DNA of 64,000 nt from Nostoc sp. B(2019) (GTDB lineage Bacteria > Cyanobacteriota > Cyanobacteriia > Cyanobacteriales > Nostocaceae): NCBI RefSeq assembly GCF_010091925.1, contig NZ_WVID01000009.1, positions 62,001 to 126,000 on the forward strand, written 5' to 3'. The position numbers and the translations under genes are program-made. Position 1 is the first letter of the stretch. Each line of letters begins with the position of its first letter. Below are positions 28,144 through 37,263 of the stretch, piece after piece. Below the pieces are notes generated by a model that was not told where the DNA came from, ran no database searches, and saw only the letters and a list, made by a program, of their open reading frames with translations.

Positions 28144-28932
28144 ATGGATTTACAGGTTATTTTTCACTGGATTTATGTTGCTGGAATGGCAATCGGTGCG
28201 TTGCATTTCTGGTCACTTAGCCGCAATCCGCGCGGTGTTCCCCAATACGAATATCTGGTTGCGATGTTCATCCCAATTTGGTCAGGACTCGCTTACATGG
28301 CAATGGCTATAGGTCAGGGGAAAGTTGAAGCTGCGGGTCAAATTGCACACTATGCTCGTTATGTTGATTGGATTGTCACCACACCTTTATTGCTGCTAGC
28401 TTTATCTTGGACAGCGATGCAGTTTATCAAAAAAGATTGGACGCTCATCGGTTTTTTGATGAGTACTCAGGTAGTTGTAATTGCCACTGGGTTAATTGCA
28501 GATTTATCCGAACGGAATTGGGTCAGATATTTGTGGTATATCTGCGGGGTTTTCGCCTTTGTAATCGTTCTCTGGGGTATTTGGGGGCCATTACGCGCCA
28601 AAACTAGAACTCAAGGGACGGAATTATCAAACTTATACGATAAACTTGTTACTTATTTTACAGTGCTTTGGATTGGCTACCCAACTGTTTGGATTATTGG
28701 CCCTAGTGGTTTTGGTTGGATAAACCAAACTATGGATACATTCTTGTTTTGCCTACTTCCCTTTTTCTCAAAAGTCGGATTTAGCTTTCTTGATTTACAT
28801 GGTTTACGTAATCTGCAAGAGTCAACACGCCAAACGGCTGGCGATCGCGTCGTTAACAGTACCTTGCAATTTGTAGAAAATATCACAGCATTCAGTAAGC
28901 CACAACGCCAACCATCACGTAGAAGAGTCTGA
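28144..28932 (+). CDS. Anabaena sensory rhodopsin-type microbial rhodopsin
   Basis: A 262-aa seven-helix retinal protein nearly collinear with Anabaena sensory rhodopsin (ASR). Landmark residues fall at the same numbers: Asp75 (ARYVDW, Schiff-base counterion), Pro206 and the retinal-binding Lys210 in LLPFFSKVGF. The C-terminal tail ends in a basic RRRV motif as in ASR. ASR is a photochromic sensor proposed to signal through the soluble transducer ASRT, encoded next to it in Anabaena sp. PCC 7120. No ASRT gene follows here; a small lipoprotein gene does. Confidence 0.96.
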   Translation: MDLQVIFHWIYVAGMAIGALHFWSLSRNPRGVPQYEYLVAMFIPIWSGLAYMAMAIGQGKVEAAGQIAHYARYVDWIVTTPLLLLALSWTAMQFIKKDWTLIGFLMSTQVVVIATGLIADLSERNWVRYLWYICGVFAFVIVLWGIWGPLRAKTRTQGTELSNLYDKLVTYFTVLWIGYPTVWIIGPSGFGWINQTMDTFLFCLLPFFSKVGFSFLDLHGLRNLQESTRQTAGDRVVNSTLQFVENITAFSKPQRQPSRRRV

Positions 28933-29245
28933 CATTCAGGCTACAGATCCATCATCTCGAAACCAGAATAAATCTAACGTATCTCAATTACGTTAGCGCA
29001 ACGAGGCGTAGCCCATTACGAATAACGACAAATAGTTTTGCAAGCTTAGTTTTATACGTTTGTACTCGGTAATCACTCGTTACAACTATTAAGTTGAAAA
29101 TGATGTGTTATGACCAACGACGGATGCCAAGATTTACCAAATCCCTCACGATCAAGTAAGTATTTAAATATGGATTGCCTATGCCAAATACTTCTAAATA
29201 GACTGAAATTTTAGCTTTTAACTTCTCATTCTCAAAGGAGGATTT
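28933..29245. other. Intergenic region after the rhodopsin
   Basis: About 310 bases. A GTTAGCGCAACGAGGCGTAG-type dispersed repeat remnant lies near 28992-29025. No ASRT-like reading frame is seen on either strand. Confidence 0.4.
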
Positions 29246-29416
29246 ATGAACGGAAAAATGTGTTTTCTCGCTTCATCTATTGGACTTAGCATACTTCTAG
29301 GAGCCTGTGAACCTGCTGCACAAACCCCAACAGTACCACCAGCAGCAACACCAACAGGAGCGCCACCAGCAGTACCACCAGCTGCGACTCCAACTGTAAC
29401 CCCGAATACGCCCTAA
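29246..29416 (+). CDS. Small proline/alanine/threonine-rich lipoprotein
   Basis: A 56-aa protein with an excellent ribosome-binding site (AAAGGAGGATTTATG). It has a lipoprotein signal peptide with lipobox LLGAC (Cys21), followed by a low-complexity tail of repeated PPAATPT-type units. It would be a small lipid-anchored, extended peptide at the periplasmic face of a membrane. The function is unknown. Similar short Pro/Thr-rich lipoproteins occur singly in cyanobacteria. Confidence 0.75.
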   Translation: MNGKMCFLASSIGLSILLGACEPAAQTPTVPPAATPTGAPPAVPPAATPTVTPNTP

Positions 29417-29507
29417 CAAAATTTTTCTGACTTGATATTTTTCAGTTAGAGATTATGTCACTTTCTTATAAGCTTTAATAGAGGCTTATCTAGTGACACA
29501 AAACTAT

Positions 29508-29546
29508 TATAGCGGTTCTCACCTCACTCAAGTGAGAACCGCTATA
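29508..29546. repeat. 15-bp perfect inverted repeat
   Basis: TATAGCGGTTCTCAC and its exact complement are separated by nine bases. It has no T-run, so it is more likely a dispersed hairpin element than a terminator. Confidence 0.7.
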
Positions 29547-29588
29547 TCTAATTATCTAAATATCATCGGTTGCGTAATTAGCTTTTGA

Positions 29589-29936
29589 TGCATATATGCG
29601 AATGGCAGAAGCTTTTGATTTTTTAGGAGAAAGCAATTACGCTAGTACACTACGCACCAAAGCTGGCGAACTGCAAGCAAAGTTTGAGAAACAGTTTTGG
29701 TGTGAGGATTTAGGCTTTATTTAGGCTTTTATGCCTTAGCTCTCGACTCTGAAAAACAACCCGTTCGTACTGTTGCCTCCAATCCAGGTCATTGTCTTTG
29801 GAGTGGTATAGTCAGTCCTGAACGCGCAGCGCGTGTGGTCAAAAGACTTTTGCAAGCGTTGCTAGGTTTACAAGCAGATGCTCCCAATAGGCAGCTTTAT
29901 GTTGCTCCACATTTACCAGAATGGTTGCCAATTTAA
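29589..29936 (+). pseudogene. Decayed amylo-alpha-1,6-glucosidase (glycogen debranching) gene fragment
   Basis: The sequence encodes pieces of the C-terminal domain of the cyanobacterial glycogen-debranching enzyme family. The first part reads RMAEAFDFLGESNYASTLRTK; after a frameshift it continues ALALDSEKQPVRTVASNPGH, then CLWSGIVSPERAARVVKRLL, and ends APHLPEWLPI followed by TAA. The frameshift coincides with a short tandem duplication (TTTAGGCTTT twice near 29720). The part between KRLLQA and LGLQADAPNRQ appears deleted. The upstream part of the gene is missing. Confidence 0.75.
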
Positions 29937-30025
29937 TTTTTAATATGCACACCATTACCAAGACTTTCTGTCAAGAAGTAACACAATAGCAGCAAGTAAG
30001 TACTTATGATCAAGAGGTGAATTAT

Positions 30026-30349
30026 ATGTCAGCGAAAGAAATTTTAGGACAACATACACCAGGCGAGATAAATCCTAATTTCTTGAAATTGAGTGAAACA
30101 AACTTAGCTAGAGTAATAAGTACAGAAAAGCCTGATGGCGAAAAGCTGAGTGGAGAGAATATAAGTGCAGCAACAACTCCCGATTTATCCCTGATTTTCG
30201 CTCCTGTTGTATTATTCGCAATGGCAGGAATAGTTATTTTTCATAAACGTAATCTGTTTCATCAAACTAACAAACTAAATAATTTACATCAATCTCCCTG
30301 TAGAAATTGCCGTTTTTTTCTAACAACAATTATCTTCAGTGTGCAGTAA
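30026..30349 (+). CDS. Hypothetical single-pass membrane protein
   Basis: From the ATG at 30026 this is a 107-aa protein. AGAGGTGA about six bases upstream supports this start over the one at 30017. The N-terminal ~55 residues are polar; one hydrophobic helix lies at about residues 56-73 (LSLIFAPVVLFAMAGIVIF), followed by a basic stretch and a second weakly hydrophobic end containing CRNC. I do not recognise it. It lies after the debranching-enzyme remnant. Confidence 0.5.
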   Translation: MSAKEILGQHTPGEINPNFLKLSETNLARVISTEKPDGEKLSGENISAATTPDLSLIFAPVVLFAMAGIVIFHKRNLFHQTNKLNNLHQSPCRNCRFFLTTIIFSVQ

Positions 30350-30683
30350 ATCCTTCCACTGTTTCTACAAAAGCAGCAATTAATTGCTGTGATTATAGTC
30401 CTCTAACAAATAAAAAGTTTTTTTGGGGTTCCAAAATTTCTAATAATAAACCTAATTAATGAGTGCAAGAAGGTAAAGGATAATAATACCAATTCATAAT
30501 TCATAATTCATAATTATGAAAGTCATATTTCATCTGGGTTTTGAGGTTTCTATCTGTAGTCTGATTTTGGAGAATTGGAATAACACTTATCAAAGTGACC
30601 AATTGCCGCTTTGCGGCGTGACTTTTTTATCAGTCAACTCAAGAGGCTTGTGATGTAGGCTTTCAAGTGAAAAAACGATAAAA
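30350..30683. other. Intergenic region with heptamer repeat
   Basis: About 330 bases, AT-rich, containing the heptanucleotide array at 30491-30518. No gene is seen. Confidence 0.5.
30491..30518. repeat. Heptanucleotide tandem repeat (AATTCAT x3 + AATTATG)
   Basis: Three exact AATTCAT units and one AATTATG variant. Confidence 0.8.
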
Positions 30684-32357
30684 TTACTCTGAATTATATT
30701 TTTCATCTTGAGTTTTTGTAGCTTGATTATTAGCACCATTTGAGTTATCTGTCTGCAACTGGCTTTTTAACAAAGCAATCAAACCTTCGGAAAGTTGAGA
30801 TAAGGAATTTTCTAGTTGGGGTGAAAGTTCCAATGGTAAGCTTCCAGAACGCAAATTTAGAGAGCGTTGTGGAAAAGGAATATGAATATTTTCTTGTCGC
30901 AGTATTTCGTCAATCTGAAAATATAAATCGCTCTTAATTTGAAACTGCTTACGGGGTTTAGAAATCCAAACTAATAACTGAAAATTTAAAAAATCCTCAC
31001 CATACCCTTGAAACCAAACAAGAGGTGTTGGTTTTTTTAATACATCATGATTTTCACGTGCTACTTTTAATAATGCAGAACGTATAGTATTAATATTTAC
31101 TTCATAAGCCACACGCACAGGCAATACCAGACGAGATGCCGAACTCTGATGGTTCCAATTCACTACTTCTGTATCTAATAAACGCGAATTAGGAACAATC
31201 ACTACTATGTCATCTAAAGTGCGGATATAAGTACTGCGAGCATTTAAGCGCTCTACTGTTCCCATAAACTCGCCAATTTCTACAAAGTCCCCAACTGCAA
31301 TAGCACGCTCAAAGGTAATTACAAAACCGCTGACCAACTCTTTAGCAACTCCCTGTAAACCAAACCCGATCGCCACACCAAATACACTGGCTAATATTGC
31401 TAGGGAACTGATATCTAAACCCCAAATTTGCAGCAACAAAACTGTACCAATAAAAATCAAACTGTAATGGGTCGCAACTGCAATTGATTCTTGAACGCCA
31501 CGGCTAACATTAGTAATACGTAATACGCGCGATCGCAATAAATTAGTCAGAGTTCCAGCAATAGCCAGGACTCCAAAAAATAAGCTGATAAAAATAATTA
31601 TATTGATTACCGAATAAGAGCTTTCTCCAATATTAATTACTGGTGATGTTAAGCTCATCCAAAGAATATTGGCAATGCGCCTGCTCCATTCTCGTGTGAA
31701 AGGGAATAAGTCAGTAATATAAATAGTTATTCCGATCCACAAGAGCGATCGCACTACAAGCAGCGTTAATTGTAAAAATAATTCAATTCCTTTGGGTTGC
31801 GCTCCAGTTTCGGGGTGATTTGCTTCTCTAGGAACTAGCCGCCGTGACCAATAGCGCCAAACCCAACCCAAAAGTAAATGGAGAGCGATCGCACCAAATA
31901 CAGACAAAACTATTAGTAATATTGCTCTCCAAAAATAACTTAATCTTCGTTCTTCTTGACCTTGTTGAACTGCTTCAGTAATTCGTTGCGCCCAGATTTT
32001 TGCTTGTTCCTCTTTTGTTCTGCCAGTAGGAGTATCTTGTTGTGTTACTGTCAGTAAGTGGCGGCTATTTACCAAAATTACGGGTAGTTGATTACTTTCT
32101 ACAATCTCCACCTTTACGGAATCTGGGGAACGAACTGCTTCTCTTAAAATTAAGTTGGCATCAGCAGCGCGATTTTCAGCACTAAATTGTCCTGCTTCAG
32201 TGACTTCAAATAACTTGCGACCATCTACTGTAATGATATCTGTTGGTGTTGATTGAGCTTGCACCGATATTTCAGTAGTTAAAAAGCATCCTAGAATCAT
32301 GATTGCAACAATCATCAGGATGACAGCAGCGTTCCGAAAGCGATGAAAGCTATTCAT
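30684..32357 (-). CDS. MscS-family mechanosensitive channel
   Basis: From the ATG at 32357 the protein is 557 aa, starting with a signal-peptide-like segment (ending near SVQAQ). A periplasmic N-terminal region, several membrane helices and then the MscS core follow. The pore helix LASVFGVAIGFGLQGVAKELVSGF and the beta domain FVEIGEFMGTVERLNARSTYIRTLDD, VIVPNSRLL are clear. It would open under membrane tension during osmotic downshift. An in-frame start at 32423 adds 22 residues before the signal and is less likely. It stands alone. Confidence 0.92.
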   Translation of the reverse strand: MNSFHRFRNAAVILMIVAIMILGCFLTTEISVQAQSTPTDIITVDGRKLFEVTEAGQFSAENRAADANLILREAVRSPDSVKVEIVESNQLPVILVNSRHLLTVTQQDTPTGRTKEEQAKIWAQRITEAVQQGQEERRLSYFWRAILLIVLSVFGAIALHLLLGWVWRYWSRRLVPREANHPETGAQPKGIELFLQLTLLVVRSLLWIGITIYITDLFPFTREWSRRIANILWMSLTSPVINIGESSYSVINIIIFISLFFGVLAIAGTLTNLLRSRVLRITNVSRGVQESIAVATHYSLIFIGTVLLLQIWGLDISSLAILASVFGVAIGFGLQGVAKELVSGFVITFERAIAVGDFVEIGEFMGTVERLNARSTYIRTLDDIVVIVPNSRLLDTEVVNWNHQSSASRLVLPVRVAYEVNINTIRSALLKVARENHDVLKKPTPLVWFQGYGEDFLNFQLLVWISKPRKQFQIKSDLYFQIDEILRQENIHIPFPQRSLNLRSGSLPLELSPQLENSLSQLSEGLIALLKSQLQTDNSNGANNQATKTQDEKYNSE

Positions 32358-32423
32358 AAAATCATGAAAACATCTACAGAAAAATTCAGTAAAATCAGTG
32401 TTATTAAGTATAGCAAAATTCAA

Positions 32424-32795
32424 ATAATCATATATCTATCAAGAGTTTTGCTTGTAGATAATAGCTTTATTGAAAGCGGTGGGAAACTTCGTGTTCTTGT
32501 GGGCGTTATTATAAAGCCACTCAGCTGCTTGGCGAATTGGGCATCTACTTACTCTTTGTGAGTATGGTTTTTATCGTGTGTCTTACACAGTTGCAAGACC
32601 ATTATCTAGTTAGCGATCGCAGTAAAAATAAGGGAATCAGCACAGAGAGGTGAAAAATCATCCCAGTCCCTATTTATTCACTCCTGTTGAATGACAGTCA
32701 CTTTTGAATCACATCTACTTTTAATACTATATCTATATATAGATGCAATTTGTGATCAAACAGATGATTATAGTTTAAAAAAGAGAGGAATAATC
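32424..32795. other. Divergent intergenic region, mscS-like to holin-like gene
   Basis: About 370 bases, strongly AT-rich. It holds promoters for both flanking genes. No RNA or repeat is recognised. Confidence 0.35.
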
Positions 32796-33149
32796 ATGTT
32801 AGGTCTAATTCTTACCTGGTTAGTTACTGCTGTTAGTTTCTTGATTATTGCTAGACTACCATTTTTAGGAATTGAAATAGACAGTTTTGGTAAAGCAGCA
32901 ATTTCTGCCGTAGTTTTTGGTCTATTGAATGCTATTTTGTTGCCAATTCTTACTTTGTTTACCTTACCATTTATTATCATTACATTAGGACTATTTTTCT
33001 TTGTTTTAAATGCCATAATCTTTGGTTTAGCAGCAGCTTTAGTACCTGGTTTTAGATTGCGTTATGGCTTTTGGAGTGCTTTGCTGGGTTCAATTTGCCT
33101 GACAATCATCAACTCAATACTTTTAAGAATTGTGGCACAAATTGCCTAA
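32796..33149 (+). CDS. Phage-holin-family (DUF360-type) membrane protein
   Basis: A 117-aa protein made of four hydrophobic helices. The LFNAILLPILTLFTLPFIIITLGLFFFVLNAIIFGL-like middle (seen as GLLNAILLPILTLF onward) and the LVPGFRLRYGFWSALLGS segment match the family usually labelled holin family 4_5, which in cyanobacteria is chromosomal and not phage-linked. The ATG at 32796 is preceded by AGAGAGGA. It is 48 bases upstream of the superoxide dismutase gene and may be cotranscribed. Confidence 0.85.
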   Translation: MLGLILTWLVTAVSFLIIARLPFLGIEIDSFGKAAISAVVFGLLNAILLPILTLFTLPFIIITLGLFFFVLNAIIFGLAAALVPGFRLRYGFWSALLGSICLTIINSILLRIVAQIA

Positions 33150-33197
33150 AGGAAATGTAATATAACAAAATACCCTCTTCCGTAGGAAAAATAGTTG

Positions 33198-34004
33198 ATG
33201 AAATCATTTTCATGGCAACCTGTTATTTGGTTTTTCACAGGAATTTTACTAATATCTACTCTATTTGCTTGCCAACCTCAACAGGTAACATCGCCTTCAA
33301 CCACTACAGCAACTCCTATACAAACTACTGCACCTGTAACCAACACACGTTCGGTAGCTGTTCTTGATCGTCAACTAAGTGCAAATCCTGCCCAGTTACC
33401 GCCATTACCTTACGCTTATAATGCATTAGAGAAAGCCATTGATGCAGAAACTATGAAACTGCATCATGATAAACATCATGCAGCTTATGTCAATAACCTT
33501 AACAATGCCTTAAAAAAATATCCGCAACTACAAAATAGCAGCGTGGAATCTTTGCTGCGCGATTTGAATAGCGTTCCTGAAGATATTCGGACAACGGTAC
33601 GTAACAATGGTGGCGGTCATCTTAATCATACGATTTTTTGGCAAATTATGAGTCCTCAAGGTGGTGGACAACCAACAGGAAACATTGCCCAAGAAATTAA
33701 CCAAAGCTTTGGTAGTTTTGATGCATTTAAAAAACAGTTTAATCAAGCGGGAGGCGATCGCTTTGGTAGTGGTTGGGTTTGGTTAGTACGTAATCCCCAA
33801 GGTCAGTTACAAATCACCAGTACACCAAATCAAGATAGCCCAATTACAGAAGGCTTGTTTCCAATTATGGGTAATGATGTATGGGAACACGCTTATTACC
33901 TAAGATATCAAAATCGCCGTGCTGACTATTTAAATAACTGGTGGAATGTAGTCAACTGGCCAGAAATCAATAGACGCGCCGAAGCCTCACGCCAAAAGAC
34001 TTAG
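33198..34004 (+). CDS. sodA: Lipoprotein Mn/Fe superoxide dismutase
   Basis: A 268-aa SOD whose N-terminus is a signal peptide with a lipobox-like LFAC (Cys25) and a Thr/Pro-rich linker, so the enzyme is exported and membrane-anchored. The catalytic domain starts near residue 65 ([20 protein letters not shown]). Metal ligands are visible: His in MKLHHDKHH, His in [11 protein letters not shown], and Asp and His in [10 protein letters not shown]. Membrane-bound MnSOD is known in Nostoc. It removes superoxide at the periplasmic or lumenal face. The ATG at 33198 is preferred to the TTG at 33195. Confidence 0.93.
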   Translation: MKSFSWQPVIWFFTGILLISTLFACQPQQVTSPSTTTATPIQTTAPVTNTRSVAVLDRQLSANPAQLPPLPYAYNALEKAIDAETMKLHHDKHHAAYVNNLNNALKKYPQLQNSSVESLLRDLNSVPEDIRTTVRNNGGGHLNHTIFWQIMSPQGGGQPTGNIAQEINQSFGSFDAFKKQFNQAGGDRFGSGWVWLVRNPQGQLQITSTPNQDSPITEGLFPIMGNDVWEHAYYLRYQNRRADYLNNWWNVVNWPEINRRAEASRQKT

Positions 34005-34049
34005 AAGAAGTTAGACAAGATTTAATTCTGGCGTTATTTAATAGTTGAC

Positions 34050-34080
34050 TGTAGAGACGTTGCATTTCAACGTCTCTACA
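34050..34080. repeat. Palindromic dispersed repeat, copy 4
   Basis: A 31-base near-palindrome (half-site TGTAGAGACGTTGCA with one central mismatch) after the SOD gene; same family as 19285. Confidence 0.85.
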
Positions 34081-34177
34081 TGCTCTATCTGTCTTGGTTT
34101 GCTTAGGCGTTGTCACAGTTTTGTACAATGCCGATAGACGTTTAAAAAAGTTAGGGTTGCGGCTGCTGGTTATTCGT

Positions 34178-35752
34178 TTATTCAGACGCAGGCGTGATAG
34201 GAGCACCATTAGTGAGGTTGAGAATGCCTGAAACCACAATTTTTTCTCCAGCCTTCAACCCTTCAAGAATTTGATAATTATTCCCTTCGATCGCTCCCAA
34301 CTTCACGCGTTTTTGCTGAGCCACTAAGGATGGCGCTCCAGGTTTGGGCTGTTCTGGCGCTTGAGCCACAAATACAAAAGTCTCCCCACCCAAGCGAGAT
34401 ATGGCTATAACTGGAATTTTAATTCCAGGGCGTTCCTCCCAGATCACTTTCGTTTCTATTGACTGACGATTAATCAGTTGATTACTGGAATTGTCAAAGT
34501 TGGCTTTAGCCAAAACTGTTTGCGAATTGGAAGTAGCATCTGGGGAGATGAAACTCACCTTACCCGTTGCTGTGGGTTTGCCTTGAGCATCCAGCATTTG
34601 CACCGGTAATCCTAAGCGCAACCGTTTAGACTCGTTGAGCGGTATGGATATATTCAATTCCAAAGAATCATTTTTGGTAAGTGTGGTTAGTTGATCTCCT
34701 TTGGCCACATACTCTCCCACCTTTACTGGAATGTCACCGAGAGTGCCAGTAAAAGGAGCAAAGACATTTGTATATTGTAGTTGGACTTGTGCTGCTTGGA
34801 CTTGAGCCGCTGCTTGATTTACTTGCGATCGCGCCTGAGCAATCACTTCAGAACGGGGGCCATTCACCTGTTGCTTTAAGTTTTGTCTCTGTTGTTCAAG
34901 GGCTGCACCTAGGGCGCTGACATCAGAACTTCTGCTTTGACGCAGTTGTTCTAAGCGTTTTTGAGCGGCGACAAGTGCAGCTTCCGCACTGCGCTGTTCT
35001 CTGGTATATCCTTCTAAAGAATCTTGGGAAACTGCACCCTCTTTTCTTAGCTGTTCGTAGCGCTTTGCTCGTGACTTTGCTAATTCCAAATCAGATTTGG
35101 CTGACTCAATTTGAGCTTCAGCCTGAGCAATTTCTGCTGGTTGTGATCCGGCTTGAGCATCTTTAAGGCGAGCTTCAGCTTGAGTTAGCTGAGCTTTTGC
35201 TTGAGCAATTTCTTCTGGACGTGTACCTGCTTTGAGTTCAGCAAGATTTGCGCGAGCTTGTTCTAGTGCTGCTTTTCTTTGTTGTAGTTGAGCTACGGCG
35301 TCATCACTTTGCAGACTCATGACAACTTGTCCTTGCTTGACGCGATCGCCCTCTTGAAAGAAAATTCGAGTAACTCGTCCTTCAATCTGTGGCTTTAGTC
35401 CCACTGAGCGTGGAGCCTCTAATGTACCAATAAATACCGAACTTTCCTGTACAGTTCCAGTTTCCACAGTTGCTAATTTTACAGGAACTCCTGTAGTTTT
35501 ACCAGCAGCAGCTCCACCACCTGGAGGTGCGTTACTAGCACGGCTAGTCTGCCACAACCGCCAACCAAAACCTAAACCTGTAATCAACAAGACGATTCCC
35601 AATAGCAAAGGCCAACGTCGTTTTTCAGGAAGCTTGGGTGGTTGCTCTGGCTCTGGCGGTGGCTCTTGTTGTTGAGGCTGACTCCAATCAGTAATAGCCA
35701 GCTGTTCTGTTTCAAGAGGAATGGGGGACTCAGGGAACTCAGAATTAGACAT
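34178..35752 (-). CDS. RND/HlyD-type membrane-fusion (periplasmic adaptor) protein
   Basis: A 524-aa adaptor. A proline-rich cytoplasmic N-terminus is followed by a membrane anchor (about residues 48-66). The barrel-sandwich domain appears as GLKPQIEGRVTRIFFQEGDRVKQGQ, then a long coiled-coil hairpin rich in Ala/Gln/Lys repeats (about residues 155-305), the return lipoyl strand VFAPFTGTLGDIPVKVGEYV, and beta-barrel and membrane-proximal domains. Such proteins link an inner-membrane pump to TolC. No pump gene is adjacent. Confidence 0.92.
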   Translation of the reverse strand: MSNSEFPESPIPLETEQLAITDWSQPQQQEPPPEPEQPPKLPEKRRWPLLLGIVLLITGLGFGWRLWQTSRASNAPPGGGAAAGKTTGVPVKLATVETGTVQESSVFIGTLEAPRSVGLKPQIEGRVTRIFFQEGDRVKQGQVVMSLQSDDAVAQLQQRKAALEQARANLAELKAGTRPEEIAQAKAQLTQAEARLKDAQAGSQPAEIAQAEAQIESAKSDLELAKSRAKRYEQLRKEGAVSQDSLEGYTREQRSAEAALVAAQKRLEQLRQSRSSDVSALGAALEQQRQNLKQQVNGPRSEVIAQARSQVNQAAAQVQAAQVQLQYTNVFAPFTGTLGDIPVKVGEYVAKGDQLTTLTKNDSLELNISIPLNESKRLRLGLPVQMLDAQGKPTATGKVSFISPDATSNSQTVLAKANFDNSSNQLINRQSIETKVIWEERPGIKIPVIAISRLGGETFVFVAQAPEQPKPGAPSLVAQQKRVKLGAIEGNNYQILEGLKAGEKIVVSGILNLTNGAPITPASE

Positions 35753-35973
35753 CTTCTTTTTCTCGTTTTTTAGATTTCGACTTTGGCAATCTACTCTAAT
35801 CTGAAAAAGCTTTATTTACAGCATATTGGGACTATGCTCTTTTATAACCGTAGTCAGATATGTTAGGACAGTGCTGAGTGCTGGGTGATGAGTCAAGAGT
35901 TCAATAATTATTCCCCTGCTCCCTTGCTCCTCTGCCCCCCTGCCCCTCTGCTCCCACTTTCCCAATCCCCAGT

Positions 35974-37263
35974 TCAAATATCTACAACAGATTCTTGAGA
36001 ATCCAACTTGGACAAGATACCCAAAGTTGCTGCTTGGTTGGCAACAACATGAGAAAATAATCCCTCGTATCGATCAAGTGCTTGCTCCAGGGAATAGTTT
36101 TCTAAAGCAAACTGTCTTCCTTTTTTACCTAGCTTCTTCCCTAGATTAGGATTGGTATATAAATCCTGGACTGCATCTGCCAAAGCATCGGGTGATTCTG
36201 GTTCAACAACTATACCACCACCACTCAGTTGAATTGCTTTAGCAGCAGTGCCAGTATCGGGAACTGAACCCACAATTGGCCGACCACTGGCTAGCAGCAG
36301 TGGGATTTTGGAAGGCATGTTGAATGAAATCACATTACGCTTTTGCACAATCAATCCCACGTCGGCTGCTGCGAGCATTTGGGGTAGCTTGTCTCGTGGT
36401 TGTAACGGTAGCAGCAAAACGTTATCCGCCCCATTTAATAGACAATATTTCTGCAATCTTTGCAATGCTCTTGATTCACCGACGATTACAAAGACAATTT
36501 CTTTAATTTGACGCAAGCGAACTGCTGCTTCGATTACTGTCTCTAAACCTTGTGTTAGAGCAATATTACCTGAATAAAGTACCACAAATTTCCCATTGAG
36601 TTGATGCGCTGTTCTCCAGGAATTGTTTTCCTTGGGTAAAGGTTGGATGAAATTTACATTCACCCAATTAGGAATACAAACAATTTTATTAACAGGTACT
36701 CCCTTATTCACTAAGTTCTCACTAAACCCATCGGTGATGACGCTAATTGTGTGTGCAGTCCGATATGCAAATTTCTCTAGAACTGCAAGTGCTTGAATCA
36801 TCCTCTTATTTTTCAGCAGCCCGACGCGCACAGCTGCTTCTGGTAAAATATCTTGCACATTTAGCACGACTGGACAGTTATATAACCAGCTAAGTAGAGT
36901 TGCTGGCATTGTAACTAGTAGAGGTGGAACGGTTAATATAATGACATCAGGTCGTTTGCCTTTGAGAGCTTGTGGCAAGCTTGCGAAAACAAAGCTCAAC
37001 TCTAGGAGCAGCCGATCCACAAGGTTGGGTTTAGACTTAATCCGTAAGTAACTTCGCTGGATAGTGACGCCATTTTTTTGTTCAGTAACATACCACTTAC
37101 CCCGATACCCATCGTAAATTTCGCGCTGAGGATAGTTGGGCATTCCTGTAATCACCCGCACTTCATGACCCCGCTCGACCAGTCCTTCTGCTAGTTCAGT
37201 CATTAAGGGGGCAATGCCAATCGGCTCTGGATGATAGTTATAGGAATAAATCAGAATTTGCAT
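35974..37263 (-). CDS. Glycosyltransferase family 4 (WcaI-like)
   Basis: A 429-aa GT-B fold enzyme. The N-terminus MQILIYSYNYHPEPIGIAPLMTELAEGL is the WcaI-type donor, and the family-4 glycosyltransferase core includes VVLYSGNIALTQGLETVIEA and the nucleotide-sugar binding segment SFNMPSKIPLLLASGRPIVG, with a late acidic stretch GGIVVEPESPDAL. It would add a sugar during exopolysaccharide or lipopolysaccharide assembly at the cytoplasmic membrane. It stands alone on the minus strand. Confidence 0.92.
   Translation of the reverse strand: MQILIYSYNYHPEPIGIAPLMTELAEGLVERGHEVRVITGMPNYPQREIYDGYRGKWYVTEQKNGVTIQRSYLRIKSKPNLVDRLLLELSFVFASLPQALKGKRPDVIILTVPPLLVTMPATLLSWLYNCPVVLNVQDILPEAAVRVGLLKNKRMIQALAVLEKFAYRTAHTISVITDGFSENLVNKGVPVNKIVCIPNWVNVNFIQPLPKENNSWRTAHQLNGKFVVLYSGNIALTQGLETVIEAAVRLRQIKEIVFVIVGESRALQRLQKYCLLNGADNVLLLPLQPRDKLPQMLAAADVGLIVQKRNVISFNMPSKIPLLLASGRPIVGSVPDTGTAAKAIQLSGGGIVVEPESPDALADAVQDLYTNPNLGKKLGKKGRQFALENYSLEQALDRYEGLFSHVVANQAATLGILSKLDSQESVVDI

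Noticed and set aside
28933-29245. ASRT transducer gene after the rhodopsin
   Set aside because: No frame of the right size (about 125 aa) is open in any frame here.
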